From NCBI RefSeq assembly GCF_004349105.1, contig NZ_SMLB01000005.1, forward strand, positions 124,001-188,000: DNA of 64,000 nt, in the 5' to 3' direction. Below are positions 42,584 to 51,988 of the stretch, piece after piece; positions within the stretch are counted from its first letter, which is position 1, and each line of letters opens with the position of its first letter. Under the pieces are notes generated by a model. It was not told the origin of the DNA. It worked only from the letters and a program-made list of their open reading frames with translations, and ran no database searches. The position numbers and the translations under genes are program-made. The DNA comes from Jiangella aurantiaca. GTDB lineage: Bacteria > Actinomycetota > Actinomycetes > Jiangellales > Jiangellaceae.

Positions 42584-45040
42584 ATGGATCTCGGGACCGA
42601 GGCCGCCTGGACGGTCCGCGCCGTCGGAGGGCTGGACGCCGTGCCCGACGCGCTCCTGGAGCGCCTTCGCGACGACGGCGTGCCGGCGACCGTGCCCGGC
42701 TGCGTGCACACCGACCTGCTCGCCCAGGGCCTGATCCCCGACCCGTACCTCGACCTGAACGAGGCCGCGGTGCAGTGGATCGGTCACGTCGACTGGGAGT
42801 ACCGGGGCGTCGTGGACCTCGACGAGCCGGCACCGGACGTGCACAGCGACCTCGTGTGCGACGGGCTGGACACCGTCGCGACCGTCCACGTCAACGGAGC
42901 GCTGGTGGCGCGAACGCAGAACATGCACCGCGGCTACCGCTTCGACGTGGCCGAGCACCTGCACGCCGGCAGCAACACCGTCGCCGTCAGGTTCGACTCC
43001 GCCGTCACGTACACCGAACGGGCCTGCGAGGAGCACGGGTACCTGCCCCAGGGCTACGAGCATCCGTACAGCTTCATTCGCAAGATGGCCTGCAACTTCG
43101 GCTGGGACTGGGGACCCACCCTCGTCACCGCCGGCATCTGGCGCGGGATCCGCCTGCACCGGTGGCGACGGGCCCGTCTCGAGGAGCTGCAGGTGCGCAC
43201 GGACGTCGACGGCGCCACCGGTCTGGTGCACGTCCGCGCCGGCGTGGTCGGCAGGGCCGGATTCCTGGACGGTCTCACGGTGTGGGTGGAGGTCGCCGGG
43301 CGACGCCACCGGGTCGAGCCGGCCGCCGGAGCGATCGACTGCACGATCCCGGTCGATGACGCGCGCCTGTGGTGGCCGGCGGGGTACGGCGCGCAACACC
43401 TGGAGGACGTCACCGTCACCCTGGCCGACGAGGACGGCGTCGTCGAACGGCACCACCGCCGGGTCGGGTTCCGGACCGTCGAACTGGACACCGGCCCGGA
43501 CGCGTTCGGCCGCGCCTTCACGGTCAAGGTCAACGGCCGGCCGATCTTCGTCAAGGGCGCCAACTGGATCCCGGACGACTGCTTCGTCAGCGGCATCACC
43601 CGCGAGCAGTACGCCGAACGCATCGCGCAGGCACGAGCGGCCAACCTGAACCTGCTGCGGGTGTGGGGCGGCGGCCTCTACGAGGACGACGCCTTCTACG
43701 AGCTCTGCGACGAGCAGGGGCTGCTGGTATGGCAGGACTTCCTGTTCGCCTGCGCCGGCTACCCGGAGACCGAACCGTTCCGCACCGAGATCGCCGCTGA
43801 GGCGCGCCAGGCGGTCCGGCGGCTCGGCTCGCACCCCAGCGTCGCACTGTGGAACGGCTCGAACGAGAACCTGCTCGGCTGGTACGACTGGGGCTGGCCG
43901 GAGCAGGTTGATGACCGCGGGTGGGGCGAGTGGTACTACACCCGCCTGCTGCCGGCCATCGTGACCGAGCTGGCGCCGACCACGCCGTACATCCCGAGCA
44001 GCCCGTTCTCGTCCACGCCCGATGTCCACCCGAACCATCCCGGCGACGGGCCGGTGCACCTGTGGGACGTCTGGAACGCGCTGGACCACACGCGCTATCG
44101 CGACGACATCCCGCGCTTCGTCGCCGAGTACGGCTTCCAGGCGCCGCCGACGTGGCCGACCTTGACCGACGCCGTCCATGACGAGCCGCTGACGCCGCGC
44201 AGCCCGGGCATGCTCGCCCACCAGAAGCAGATCGGCGGTCCTGACAAGCTCGATCGCAACCTGCGCGGCCATGTGCCCGAGCCCACGACCATGGCGGCGT
44301 GGCACCTGGCCACCTCGCTGAACCAGGCGCACGCGCTCCGGCTGGCCATCGAGCACTTCCGGTCGTGGTGGCCACGGTGCGCCGGTTCGATCGTCTGGCA
44401 GCTCAACGACTGCTGGCCGGTCACGTCGTGGTCGCTGATCGACGGCGCCGGGCGGGTGAAGCCGGCCTGGCACGCAGTGCGCGCGGCCTATGCCGACCGG
44501 CTGCTCACGATCCAGCCGCGGGAGGCCGGGCTGAGCCTGGTGCTGGTCAACGACACCGACCTGCCGTGGCGGCAGGACGTCCGGGTCCGGCTGGTCACCC
44601 TGGACGGCGATGTGCGGCGGGAGAGCGTCGTGCCGGTGCAGGCCGACGCCCGCGCCACCCGGACCGTCACGCTGGAGCCGGACCTCGTCGCCCCGAACCG
44701 GCGCCGCCAGGAGGTCCTGGTCGCCGACGCCGGCGACCTCCGCAGCGTCTGGCGGTTCGTCCCCGACGACGCCGTCCTGCTGCCGGCGCCACGCTACCGG
44801 CCCACCGTCACGGCCGCCGCGGACGCCATCGAGGTCACGGTGACGGCCGAGACGTTCCTGTCCGATCTCGTCCTGCTGGCCGAGCAGGCCGATCCGCGCG
44901 CGGTCGTCGACACAGGGCTGGTGAGCCTGCTGCCCGGTGAGTCGCACACGTTCCGGGTGAGCGGATTCGCCGGCGCGGCACCGGACCGGTTCGCCGCCGT
45001 CCTGCACACGTCCAATGAGTTGTTCCATGCCGCGTCCTGA
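42584..45040 (+). CDS. GH2 beta-mannosidase
   Basis: The 818-residue cytosolic protein has GH2 domains in order: sugar-binding jelly roll (~1-180), immunoglobulin-like domain (~185-300), TIM barrel (~300-600) and C-terminal beta domains. The acid/base Glu is in LWNGSNENL (~428) and the nucleophile Glu in FVAEYGFQ (~515). The substrate-binding WDWGPTL motif and VPGCVHTDLL N-terminal block are typical of beta-mannosidases rather than galactosidases or glucuronidases. It should cleave the Man-beta-1,4-GlcNAc bond left after alpha-mannosidase trimming. The ATG has GGAGGAC upstream. It overlaps GH3 by 14 nt. Confidence 0.9.
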   Translation: MDLGTEAAWTVRAVGGLDAVPDALLERLRDDGVPATVPGCVHTDLLAQGLIPDPYLDLNEAAVQWIGHVDWEYRGVVDLDEPAPDVHSDLVCDGLDTVATVHVNGALVARTQNMHRGYRFDVAEHLHAGSNTVAVRFDSAVTYTERACEEHGYLPQGYEHPYSFIRKMACNFGWDWGPTLVTAGIWRGIRLHRWRRARLEELQVRTDVDGATGLVHVRAGVVGRAGFLDGLTVWVEVAGRRHRVEPAAGAIDCTIPVDDARLWWPAGYGAQHLEDVTVTLADEDGVVERHHRRVGFRTVELDTGPDAFGRAFTVKVNGRPIFVKGANWIPDDCFVSGITREQYAERIAQARAANLNLLRVWGGGLYEDDAFYELCDEQGLLVWQDFLFACAGYPETEPFRTEIAAEARQAVRRLGSHPSVALWNGSNENLLGWYDWGWPEQVDDRGWGEWYYTRLLPAIVTELAPTTPYIPSSPFSSTPDVHPNHPGDGPVHLWDVWNALDHTRYRDDIPRFVAEYGFQAPPTWPTLTDAVHDEPLTPRSPGMLAHQKQIGGPDKLDRNLRGHVPEPTTMAAWHLATSLNQAHALRLAIEHFRSWWPRCAGSIVWQLNDCWPVTSWSLIDGAGRVKPAWHAVRAAYADRLLTIQPREAGLSLVLVNDTDLPWRQDVRVRLVTLDGDVRRESVVPVQADARATRTVTLEPDLVAPNRRRQEVLVADAGDLRSVWRFVPDDAVLLPAPRYRPTVTAAADAIEVTVTAETFLSDLVLLAEQADPRAVVDTGLVSLLPGESHTFRVSGFAGAAPDRFAAVLHTSNELFHAAS

Positions 45041-47258
45041 CCTCGACGCGATCGAGAAGCTGCTGACCCGGCTGAGCCTGCGCGAGAAGGTCGGCCAGCT
45101 CAACCAGCGCTTGTACGGCTGGGACTGCGTGCGCCGCACCGCCGTTGGATACGAGCTCACCGAGGCGTTCCACGTCGAGGCCGAGCGCTGGGGCGGCATC
45201 GGCGCCTTGTACGGGGCCTTGCGCGCCGACGCGTGGTCCGGGCGGGACTGGCGGACCGGCGTGGTGCCCGAGGCCCGGGCGGAGGTCGCAGCGATGATCG
45301 TCGACGCGACACGCACGCACTCCCGGCACGGCATCGGCCCGCTGCTGGTGGAGGAGGCGCCGCACGGCCACCAGGCCCTGGGCGGCCCGTCGTTCCCGGT
45401 CAACCTCAACGTCGGCTCGTCCTGGGACCCGCAGCTCTACGCGGAGTGCTCGGCCGCCGTCGCCGACGGGTTGCGGGCCGCCGGCATCCACCTCGCGCTG
45501 GTCTCCTCACTCGACCTGCTGCGCGATCCTCGATGGGGCCGCTCGGAGGAGTGCTTCGGCGAGGATCCGCTGCTCTCCGCCGAGCTGACCACCGCACTGG
45601 TCACCGGGATGCAGGGCGCGAATCGCTCCCGGCTGCACGCCGGTGCCGGAGCCGGTGTCGTCCTCAAGCACTTCGCTGCACAGGGAGAGGGCGTGGGCGG
45701 TCGCAACGGGCAGTCGGCGATCATCGGCCCCCGGGACTTGGCCGAGCTGCACCTGCCGGCCGCGCGAGCCGGCGTCGCCGCCGGTGCGCTCGGTGTCATG
45801 GCCGCATACAACGACGTCGACGGCGTACCCTGCTGCTCCAGCCCCGCTCTGCTGACCGGCCTGCTGCGCGACGACTGGGCCTTCGACGGTCTGGTCATGG
45901 CCGACGGGAAGGCGATCGACCGGCTCGCCCTCATGACCGGCTCACTGCGCCGAGCGGCCGAGGTGGCCCTGCGCGCCGGGGTGGACCTGAGTCTCTGGGA
46001 CACCGCGTTCACCCTGCTGGAAGAGGCCGTGGAGCAGGACCCCAGGCTGCTGAGCGCGATCGACCGGGCCTGCCGCCGGGTGCTGACGGTGAAGGCCCAC
46101 TTCGGCCTGCTCGACGCACTGATGGCTCGCCCGGAGCCGGTGAACCACTCGCCGGCGCAGGCCATCGAGCTCTCCCGGCGGATGGCCGCACGGTCGCTGA
46201 TCCTGCTCGCCAACGACGCCGCCGCCCTCCCCCTGCGGTTGCCCGTAGCCGGTGGGCCACGGCCGCGGTGGGTGGTCGTCGGGCCCAACGCCGATTCGAC
46301 CACGGCGATGCTGGGCGACTACGTGCCGCCGCTGCGCCCGCAGGACCAGCTCTCCGTGCTCGACGCGCTGCGCGCCGCGGCGGGCGGCCGGGTGGACGTC
46401 GTCCATGCCACCGAAAGGTCCGACGACATCGCGGGCGCCGTGGCATCAGCTGACCTCGTGCTCTGCGTGCTCGGCGGAACCAGTCACCGCACGTACGCCG
46501 ACGAGTTCGCCGACAACGGCGCGGCGCTGTCCGGCGGTACGGTCGCCACCAGCGGCGAGGGCGTCGACGTGGCGGACCTCGCCCTGCCCGGCGAGCAGGA
46601 CCAGCTCGTGCGTCTGGTGCGGCGGGCCACGCGCGGCACGGTGGTCAGCGTCGTGATCGCCGGCCGGCCGCACGTGCTGACCGGCGTGCTCGAGGCCTCC
46701 GACGCCACCCTGCTCGCCTGGTACCCAGGGCCGTACGGCGCGCCCGAGATCGTCCGGGTGCTCGTGGGCGACGCCGAACCCGCCGGCCGCCTTCCGGTCA
46801 CGCTGCCGGCATCCGCCGGGGCGGTGCCGGTCCGCTACAACGACCGGCAGAGTGCTGTCGCCGTCTACGCCGACGCGCCCGAGCCGGTGCTGCGGCCGTT
46901 CGGCTTCGGCCTCAGCTATCGCGCCCCGACGATCCTCGCCGTCCGGGCCGAGCACCTGCCCGGCGACGACGATGTCCGCGTCGAGGTCGACGTGGCCAAC
47001 CCGCACGACGCCGACGTGGCCGACGTCGTCAAGATCTTCGGGCATCGCACCGGTGGCGACACCTGGCCGCGCGAGTGTGAGCTGCTCGGCTTCCGCCGGG
47101 TCAGCGTCCCGGCCCGGGACTCGGTGACGGTGCCGTTCGACCTGGCCGGCGGGCGTGTCTTCGCCGACACCGGCCCGCAGGCCGTGACCACCATCTCCGT
47201 CGGCGCGTCGGGCCCGGGCACGACGCCCGGCCCCGCCTGCATCGTCCGGCGCCGGTGA
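45027..47258 (+). CDS. GH3 beta-glycosidase
   Basis: The ~743-residue protein has the GH3 (beta/alpha)8 barrel (~30-350) with the KHFAAQGEGVGGRNG motif and the nucleophile Asp in LVMADGKAID (~293). The alpha/beta sandwich (~370-600) and the C-terminal fibronectin type III-like domain (~640-740) follow. The layout is the beta-glucosidase/beta-xylosidase type, not the one-domain NagZ type, so beta-N-acetylglucosaminidase activity is possible but not indicated. It is cytosolic. The ATG at 45027 lies inside the GH2 end; an earlier start at 45015 adds four residues. GTGA overlap links it to the GH38 region. Confidence 0.88.
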   Translation: MPRPDLDAIEKLLTRLSLREKVGQLNQRLYGWDCVRRTAVGYELTEAFHVEAERWGGIGALYGALRADAWSGRDWRTGVVPEARAEVAAMIVDATRTHSRHGIGPLLVEEAPHGHQALGGPSFPVNLNVGSSWDPQLYAECSAAVADGLRAAGIHLALVSSLDLLRDPRWGRSEECFGEDPLLSAELTTALVTGMQGANRSRLHAGAGAGVVLKHFAAQGEGVGGRNGQSAIIGPRDLAELHLPAARAGVAAGALGVMAAYNDVDGVPCCSSPALLTGLLRDDWAFDGLVMADGKAIDRLALMTGSLRRAAEVALRAGVDLSLWDTAFTLLEEAVEQDPRLLSAIDRACRRVLTVKAHFGLLDALMARPEPVNHSPAQAIELSRRMAARSLILLANDAAALPLRLPVAGGPRPRWVVVGPNADSTTAMLGDYVPPLRPQDQLSVLDALRAAAGGRVDVVHATERSDDIAGAVASADLVLCVLGGTSHRTYADEFADNGAALSGGTVATSGEGVDVADLALPGEQDQLVRLVRRATRGTVVSVVIAGRPHVLTGVLEASDATLLAWYPGPYGAPEIVRVLVGDAEPAGRLPVTLPASAGAVPVRYNDRQSAVAVYADAPEPVLRPFGFGLSYRAPTILAVRAEHLPGDDDVRVEVDVANPHDADVADVVKIFGHRTGGDTWPRECELLGFRRVSVPARDSVTVPFDLAGGRVFADTGPQAVTTISVGASGPGTTPGPACIVRRR

Positions 47259-47275
47259 CGAAGGAGCCCACCAGG

Positions 47276-50200
47276 ATGCACGACACCAGGATGATCACCG
47301 AAGGGCGGCTGCGCCGGTTCGTCGACGAGCGGCTGACTCCGGCCATCTACCCGCGCACGGCACCGCTGACGGTGTCGGCCTGGCCGGTGCCAGACGAGCC
47401 GGTGCCGGCCCGGCAGGCGATCGCGCAGGAGTACCTGCCGTTCTCCGTGGGCGAACCCTGGGGTCGGCCGTGGAGCACCCTCTGGCTGCACGTCACCGGC
47501 GACGTTCCCGCCAACTGGACCGCCCCCAACGGGCGCACCGGCCTGGAGATCCTGATCGACCTGGGCTTCGACGGCACCACGCCGGGCTTCCAGGCCGAGG
47601 GCACCGCCTACCGGCCCGACGGCACGATCATCAAGGCCGTCTCGCCGTTCAACCGCCACGTCCCGCTGGCAGCGGCAGGCGGTGACCGGGTCGACCTGTA
47701 CGTCGAGGCCGCCGCCAACCCGAACACCGACAAGGACTTCACCTTCGCCCCTACCCCTCTCGGCGACAAGGGCACCGCCGGGGACGCTCCGCTCTACCGC
47801 TTGACGCAGGTTGATCTCGCTCAGCGCGACCTTGTCGCTTGGGAGCTGTACCAGGACGTCTGGACGCTGCGCGGGTTGATGGGCGAACTGCCGGAGGACC
47901 TGCCCCGGCGCAGCGAGATCCTGCGGGCGCTGGAGCGCATGCTCGACGCCGTCGACCCTGACGACGTCGCCGGCACTGCCGCCTTGGGGCGTGCCGAGCT
48001 GGCGGACGTGCTGTCCAGACCCGCCTATGCCAGTGCACACGCCGTCATCGCGACCGGCCACGCGCACATCGACTCGGCCTGGCTGTGGCCGGTGCGCGAG
48101 ACTATCCGCAAGTGCGCGCGGACCTTCTCCAACGTCGTGGCGCTGATGGACGACGACTCGGACTTGGTGTTCGCCTGCTCCTCGGCCCAACAGCTGGCCT
48201 GGGTGAAGGAGTTCTACCCGGAGCTGTTCGGGCGCATCCGGAAGAAGGTCGCCGCCGGGCAGTTCGTGCCCGTCGGCGGAATGTGGGTGGAGGCCGACAC
48301 CAACCTGCCTGGCGGTGAGGCCCTAGTGCGGCAGTTCGTCGAGGGCAAGACCTTCTTCGCCGAGGAGTTCGGCATCGACTGCCAAGAGGTCTGGCTGCCG
48401 GACTCCTTCGGCTACTCCGGTGCGCTGCCGCAGATCGCGGTTGACGCCGGCGCACGCTGGTTCCTCGGCCAGAAGATGGCCTGGAACCAGACGAACCCGA
48501 TGCCGCACCACACGTTCTGGTGGGAGGGCATCGACGGCTCGCGGATCTTCACGCATGCCCCGCCGGTCGACACGTACAACTCCGACCTGTCCGGAGCGCA
48601 GCTGGCACACGCTCAGCGCAACTACCGGGAGAAGGGCCACGGCACCATCTCGCTGGTGCCGTTCGGGTGGGGTGACGGCGGCGGCGGCCCGACGCGGGAG
48701 ATGCTGGCCGCGGCACACCGGCTGCGCTCCCTGGAGGGCTCTCCGACCGTCCGCATGGGTGCGCCGTCGACGTTCTTCGAGCGGGCGCAGGCCGAGCTGA
48801 CCGATCCGGCGGTGTGGGTCGGCGAGATGTACCTGGAGTTCCACCGCGGCACGTACACGTCCCAGGCGAACACGAAGCGCGGCAACCGGCGCAGCGAGCA
48901 CCTGCTGCGTGAGGCCGAGCTGTGGGCGGCGACCGCGACCGTCCGGCGGGGTGTCCCCTACCCCTACGACCGGCTGCGGCGCAGCTGGCAGAACGTGCTG
49001 CTCCTGCAGTTCCACGACATCCTTCCCGGCAGCTCTATCGCGTGGGTCTACCAGGACGCCGAGCGCGACTACGCGCGGATCGCCGCCGAGCTGGAGTCGA
49101 TCATCGCCGACGCGGTGGCGGCACTGGTGGGCCCGGGCGACCGCCCGCTGCTGCTGAACGCGGCGCCGCATCCGCGCCTCGGCGTGGAGCCGCTGGCGGC
49201 CGGACCCGTGACAGAGCCGGCCGGACGCGTCGACGTCTCGCCGAGCGGCGGCGGCTTCGTCCTGGACAACGGCGTGATCCGGGCGCAGGTCGACCGGCGG
49301 GGGCTGCTGGTCTCGCTTGTCGACCACGCCTCCGGACGGGATGCGATCGCGCCGGGCGCCGCGGGCAATCTGCCCGAGCTGCATCGCGACCTGCCGAACC
49401 GCTGGGACGCCTGGGACATCGACGAGCATCATCGCCGCAACGTCGTCGAACTCGACGAGGCGGCCGACGTCCGGCTGGAGACGCCCGGTCCGGCCGCGAC
49501 GGTCGTCGTGGAGCGACGGTTCGGCCGGTCGTCGATGCTCCAGCGCATCAGCCTCGACCCGGAGTCGCCGTCGCTGCGCATCACCACCACCGTCGACTGG
49601 CACGAGCAGGAGAAGCTGCTCAAGTTGGGCTTCCCTCTCGACGTGCGAGCCGATCGATCGGCCGCGGAGACGCAGTTCGGACACGTCTTCCGGCCCACGC
49701 ACGAGAACACCTCGTGGGACGCGGCCCGGTTCGAGGTCTGCGCTCATCGGTGGCTGCATGTGGGCGAGCCCGGCTACGGCGTCGCTATCGGCAACGACAG
49801 CACCTACGGGCACGACGTCAGCCGCGCCGTCCGGCCCGATCGCGGTACCACGACCACGGTCCGGCTGTCGCTGCTGCGCGGGCCGCGCTACCCCGACCCG
49901 GCCACCGACCAAGGCGAGCACACGATGGTCGTGACCGTGCGCCCGGGCGCCTCGATCGCCGATGCCGTCCAGGAGGGCTACGGCGTCAACCTCCGACCTC
50001 GGATCGTCCCGGGGGCCGATCCCGTCGCGCCACTGGTGCGGACCCGCGGCGACGGTGTCGTCGTCGAGTCCGTCAAGCTCGCCCACGACCGTTCCGGCGA
50101 CGTCGTCGTCCGACTCTACGAGTCGCTGGGCAGGCGGGCCCAGGTGGTCGTCGAGCCGGGCTTCGACGTGCGCGACGTGCACCTGACCGATCTGCTCGAG

Positions 50201-50344
50201 CGGGCGACCGGCAGCGCGGACGACGCGATGCTTCGAGCCGGGGCCGTCCGGCTCACGCTGCGGCCTTTCCAGATCGTCACCCTGCGCCTGGTGGCACCAG
50301 TGGCTCGAACCCCGCCTCACGGCCGCGGACGGCGGCTGTCGTAG
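47276..50344 (+). CDS. GH38 alpha-mannosidase
   Basis: The ~1022-residue cytosolic enzyme has zinc-site residues in ATGHAHIDSAWLWP (His264, Asp266) and a nucleophile Asp in WLPDSFGYSG (~376). The family block FHDILPGSSI follows at ~578, with large C-terminal beta domains. It should remove alpha-1,2/1,3/1,6-linked mannose from short oligosaccharides. I choose ATG 47276, with AAGGAG 9 nt upstream; a GTG at 47255 overlaps the GH3 stop but has no clear site. The last 28 bases overlap, on the opposite strand, a small membrane-protein gene. It is the final gene of the operon. Confidence 0.92.
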   Translation: MHDTRMITEGRLRRFVDERLTPAIYPRTAPLTVSAWPVPDEPVPARQAIAQEYLPFSVGEPWGRPWSTLWLHVTGDVPANWTAPNGRTGLEILIDLGFDGTTPGFQAEGTAYRPDGTIIKAVSPFNRHVPLAAAGGDRVDLYVEAAANPNTDKDFTFAPTPLGDKGTAGDAPLYRLTQVDLAQRDLVAWELYQDVWTLRGLMGELPEDLPRRSEILRALERMLDAVDPDDVAGTAALGRAELADVLSRPAYASAHAVIATGHAHIDSAWLWPVRETIRKCARTFSNVVALMDDDSDLVFACSSAQQLAWVKEFYPELFGRIRKKVAAGQFVPVGGMWVEADTNLPGGEALVRQFVEGKTFFAEEFGIDCQEVWLPDSFGYSGALPQIAVDAGARWFLGQKMAWNQTNPMPHHTFWWEGIDGSRIFTHAPPVDTYNSDLSGAQLAHAQRNYREKGHGTISLVPFGWGDGGGGPTREMLAAAHRLRSLEGSPTVRMGAPSTFFERAQAELTDPAVWVGEMYLEFHRGTYTSQANTKRGNRRSEHLLREAELWAATATVRRGVPYPYDRLRRSWQNVLLLQFHDILPGSSIAWVYQDAERDYARIAAELESIIADAVAALVGPGDRPLLLNAAPHPRLGVEPLAAGPVTEPAGRVDVSPSGGGFVLDNGVIRAQVDRRGLLVSLVDHASGRDAIAPGAAGNLPELHRDLPNRWDAWDIDEHHRRNVVELDEAADVRLETPGPAATVVVERRFGRSSMLQRISLDPESPSLRITTTVDWHEQEKLLKLGFPLDVRADRSAAETQFGHVFRPTHENTSWDAARFEVCAHRWLHVGEPGYGVAIGNDSTYGHDVSRAVRPDRGTTTTVRLSLLRGPRYPDPATDQGEHTMVVTVRPGASIADAVQEGYGVNLRPRIVPGADPVAPLVRTRGDGVVVESVKLAHDRSGDVVVRLYESLGRRAQVVVEPGFDVRDVHLTDLLERATGSADDAMLRAGAVRLTLRPFQIVTLRLVAPVARTPPHGRGRRLS

Positions 50345-50451
50345 TCCGAGCGGAACGGCTGGGCCCGCACGTCACCATGCTGCGCCGTCCACAGACCGGC
50401 CGCCAGCGCCCACGCCAGCAGCAACACCGTCACCACCACGATCACACCCAT
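50317..50451 (-). CDS. 44-residue single-pass membrane protein (small ORF)
   Basis: A minus-strand frame from ATG 50449-50451 to TGA 50317-50319 encodes 44 residues. One hydrophobic segment (VIVVVTVLLLAWALAAGLW) is followed by a polar tail ending PFRSDYDSRRPRP. The DYDSRRP-type tail after a single helix is something I associate with small conserved actinobacterial membrane proteins, but no function is known. A weak GGTGGCGG site lies ~8 nt upstream. It is convergent with, and overlaps, the GH38 gene. Confidence 0.55.
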   Translation of the reverse strand: MGVIVVVTVLLLAWALAAGLWTAQHGDVRAQPFRSDYDSRRPRP

Positions 50452-50507
50452 GATCAAACCGCCACCCGAAGAACAAGACCAATCCGCTGTCACCTCCCAC
50501 GAAACAC

Positions 50508-50553
50508 CAGTCCACTCTTCTCAACAAGATGCCAATCGTGGAAGACTGGACTG
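50508..50553. promoter_or_regulatory. Inverted repeat abutting the MocR-type start codon
   Basis: CAGTCCACTCTTC (50508-50520) and GAAGACTGGACTG (50541-50553) match in 12 of 13 positions. The right arm ends directly at the ATG. The TGGACTG half-sites, 39 bp apart, are a plausible autoregulatory site. Confidence 0.5.
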
Positions 50554-51981
50554 ATGAACGGCGGACGGATCGGGCCGAAGGATCTGCGAACCCTGCTCGG
50601 CGAGTGGGAGACCGACGGGCAGAGCGCGTACCACGCGCTGGCCGACCGCATCCGGCTGCTGATCATCGACGGGCGGCTGCCGACGCGGACCCGGCTGCCC
50701 GCCGAGCGGGAGCTCGCGGACGAACTCGACCGCAGCCGCACCACCATCGTGTCCGCGTACCGCGCGCTCAAGCAGACCGGCCACCTGGTCAGCCAGCGCG
50801 GCTCCGGCAGCGTCGTCGCGCTGCCGCACCCGCACGACCGCCCGGGCGCGCTCCCCCAGCCGGCCGTCGTCGACTTCGCGCGGGCGGCGCCGGCGGCGAT
50901 CAGCGGGCTCGAGACGATCATCCAGCGTGCCACGGCCAACCTCTCCGGGGTCCTCGGCAAGACCGGCTTCGACCTCATCGGCAGCCCGACGCTGCGCGAG
51001 CGCATCGCCCACCATTACAGCGCGCGCGGCCTGCCCACCCGCCCCGGCCAGATCATGATCACCCTCGGCGCGCAGCACGCGATCGCGCTGATCGGGCGGA
51101 CGCTGGTGCGGCGGGCCGACCGGGTGCTGGTCGAGTCGCCGACCTACCCGCACGCCCTCGACGCCTTCCGCATGAGCGGCGGGCGGCTGGTCACCGTGCC
51201 GGTCACCGCCGACGGCTGGGACGGCGACCGGCTGCGCGACGCGTTCGAGCGGGTCCGCCCGTCGCTGGCCTACCTGATCCCCGACTTCCAGAACCCGACC
51301 GGCGCCTCGATGCCGCCGGCACAAAGGGACGACGTCATCCGCTACGCGCGCCGGGCGGGCACCGTCCTCGTCCTCGACGAGACGACGGCGGACCTCGACA
51401 TCGACCGCGGCTGGACGGACGTGCCGTTCGCCGCCCGCGCGGACGACCACCGCACCGTCACCATCGGATCGCTCGGCAAGAGCGTGTGGGGCGGCCTGCG
51501 CATCGGCTGGATCCGGGCCGACGACGACGTCATCGGCGCGCTGCACGCGGCGCGGGCGGCCGGCGACCTCGGGACGCCGGAGCTGGAGCAGCTGGTGGCC
51601 ATCGAGGTGTTCGACGACTACGACGCGCTCGTGCAGCGCCGCACCGAGCAGCTGCGGCACCACCGCGACGTGCTGGTGCGCGAGCTGCACGAGCGGCTGC
51701 CGCAGTGGGACGTTCCGGTGCCGGACGGCGGCATGTCGCTGTGGGTGGGGCTCGGCGCGCCGATCAGCTCGGCGCTAGCACTGTTCGGCCTGACCAGGGG
51801 CATCAGCCTCATCGCGGGCCCGAGGTTCGGCGTCGACGGGGCGTTCGAGCGGTTCCTCCGCATCCCGTACACCGGGCGCTCCGACGACCTCGCGCGCGGC
51901 GTCCACCTGCTGGCGGACACCGCGCGCTCGCTCCCTGCGCTCCCAGCCGGACGGGCGCCACAGCTGGCCGAGGTCGTCTAG
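50554..51981 (+). CDS. MocR-type regulator (GntR HTH fused to class I aminotransferase fold)
   Basis: The ~475-residue protein has an N-terminal GntR winged HTH (TRLPAERELADELDRSRTTI, ~50-70). A fold-type I aminotransferase domain has PDFQNPTGASMP and the PLP-binding Lys in GSLGKSVWGGLRIGW (~309). MocR proteins sense PLP-amine adducts and regulate vitamin B6, GABA or amino-acid genes. The target here is unknown: a neighbouring gene may be regulated, but none is a PLP or amine gene. An inverted repeat just before the ATG suggests autoregulation. The frame upstream of 50554 is the antiphase reading of GH38. Confidence 0.88.
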   Translation: MNGGRIGPKDLRTLLGEWETDGQSAYHALADRIRLLIIDGRLPTRTRLPAERELADELDRSRTTIVSAYRALKQTGHLVSQRGSGSVVALPHPHDRPGALPQPAVVDFARAAPAAISGLETIIQRATANLSGVLGKTGFDLIGSPTLRERIAHHYSARGLPTRPGQIMITLGAQHAIALIGRTLVRRADRVLVESPTYPHALDAFRMSGGRLVTVPVTADGWDGDRLRDAFERVRPSLAYLIPDFQNPTGASMPPAQRDDVIRYARRAGTVLVLDETTADLDIDRGWTDVPFAARADDHRTVTIGSLGKSVWGGLRIGWIRADDDVIGALHAARAAGDLGTPELEQLVAIEVFDDYDALVQRRTEQLRHHRDVLVRELHERLPQWDVPVPDGGMSLWVGLGAPISSALALFGLTRGISLIAGPRFGVDGAFERFLRIPYTGRSDDLARGVHLLADTARSLPALPAGRAPQLAEVV

Positions 51982-51988
51982 ACGGGGG

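Noticed and set aside
42506..45409. A 967-codon minus-strand frame over GH2 and GH3
   Set aside because: It is antisense to genes with complete catalytic motifs; no family resemblance.
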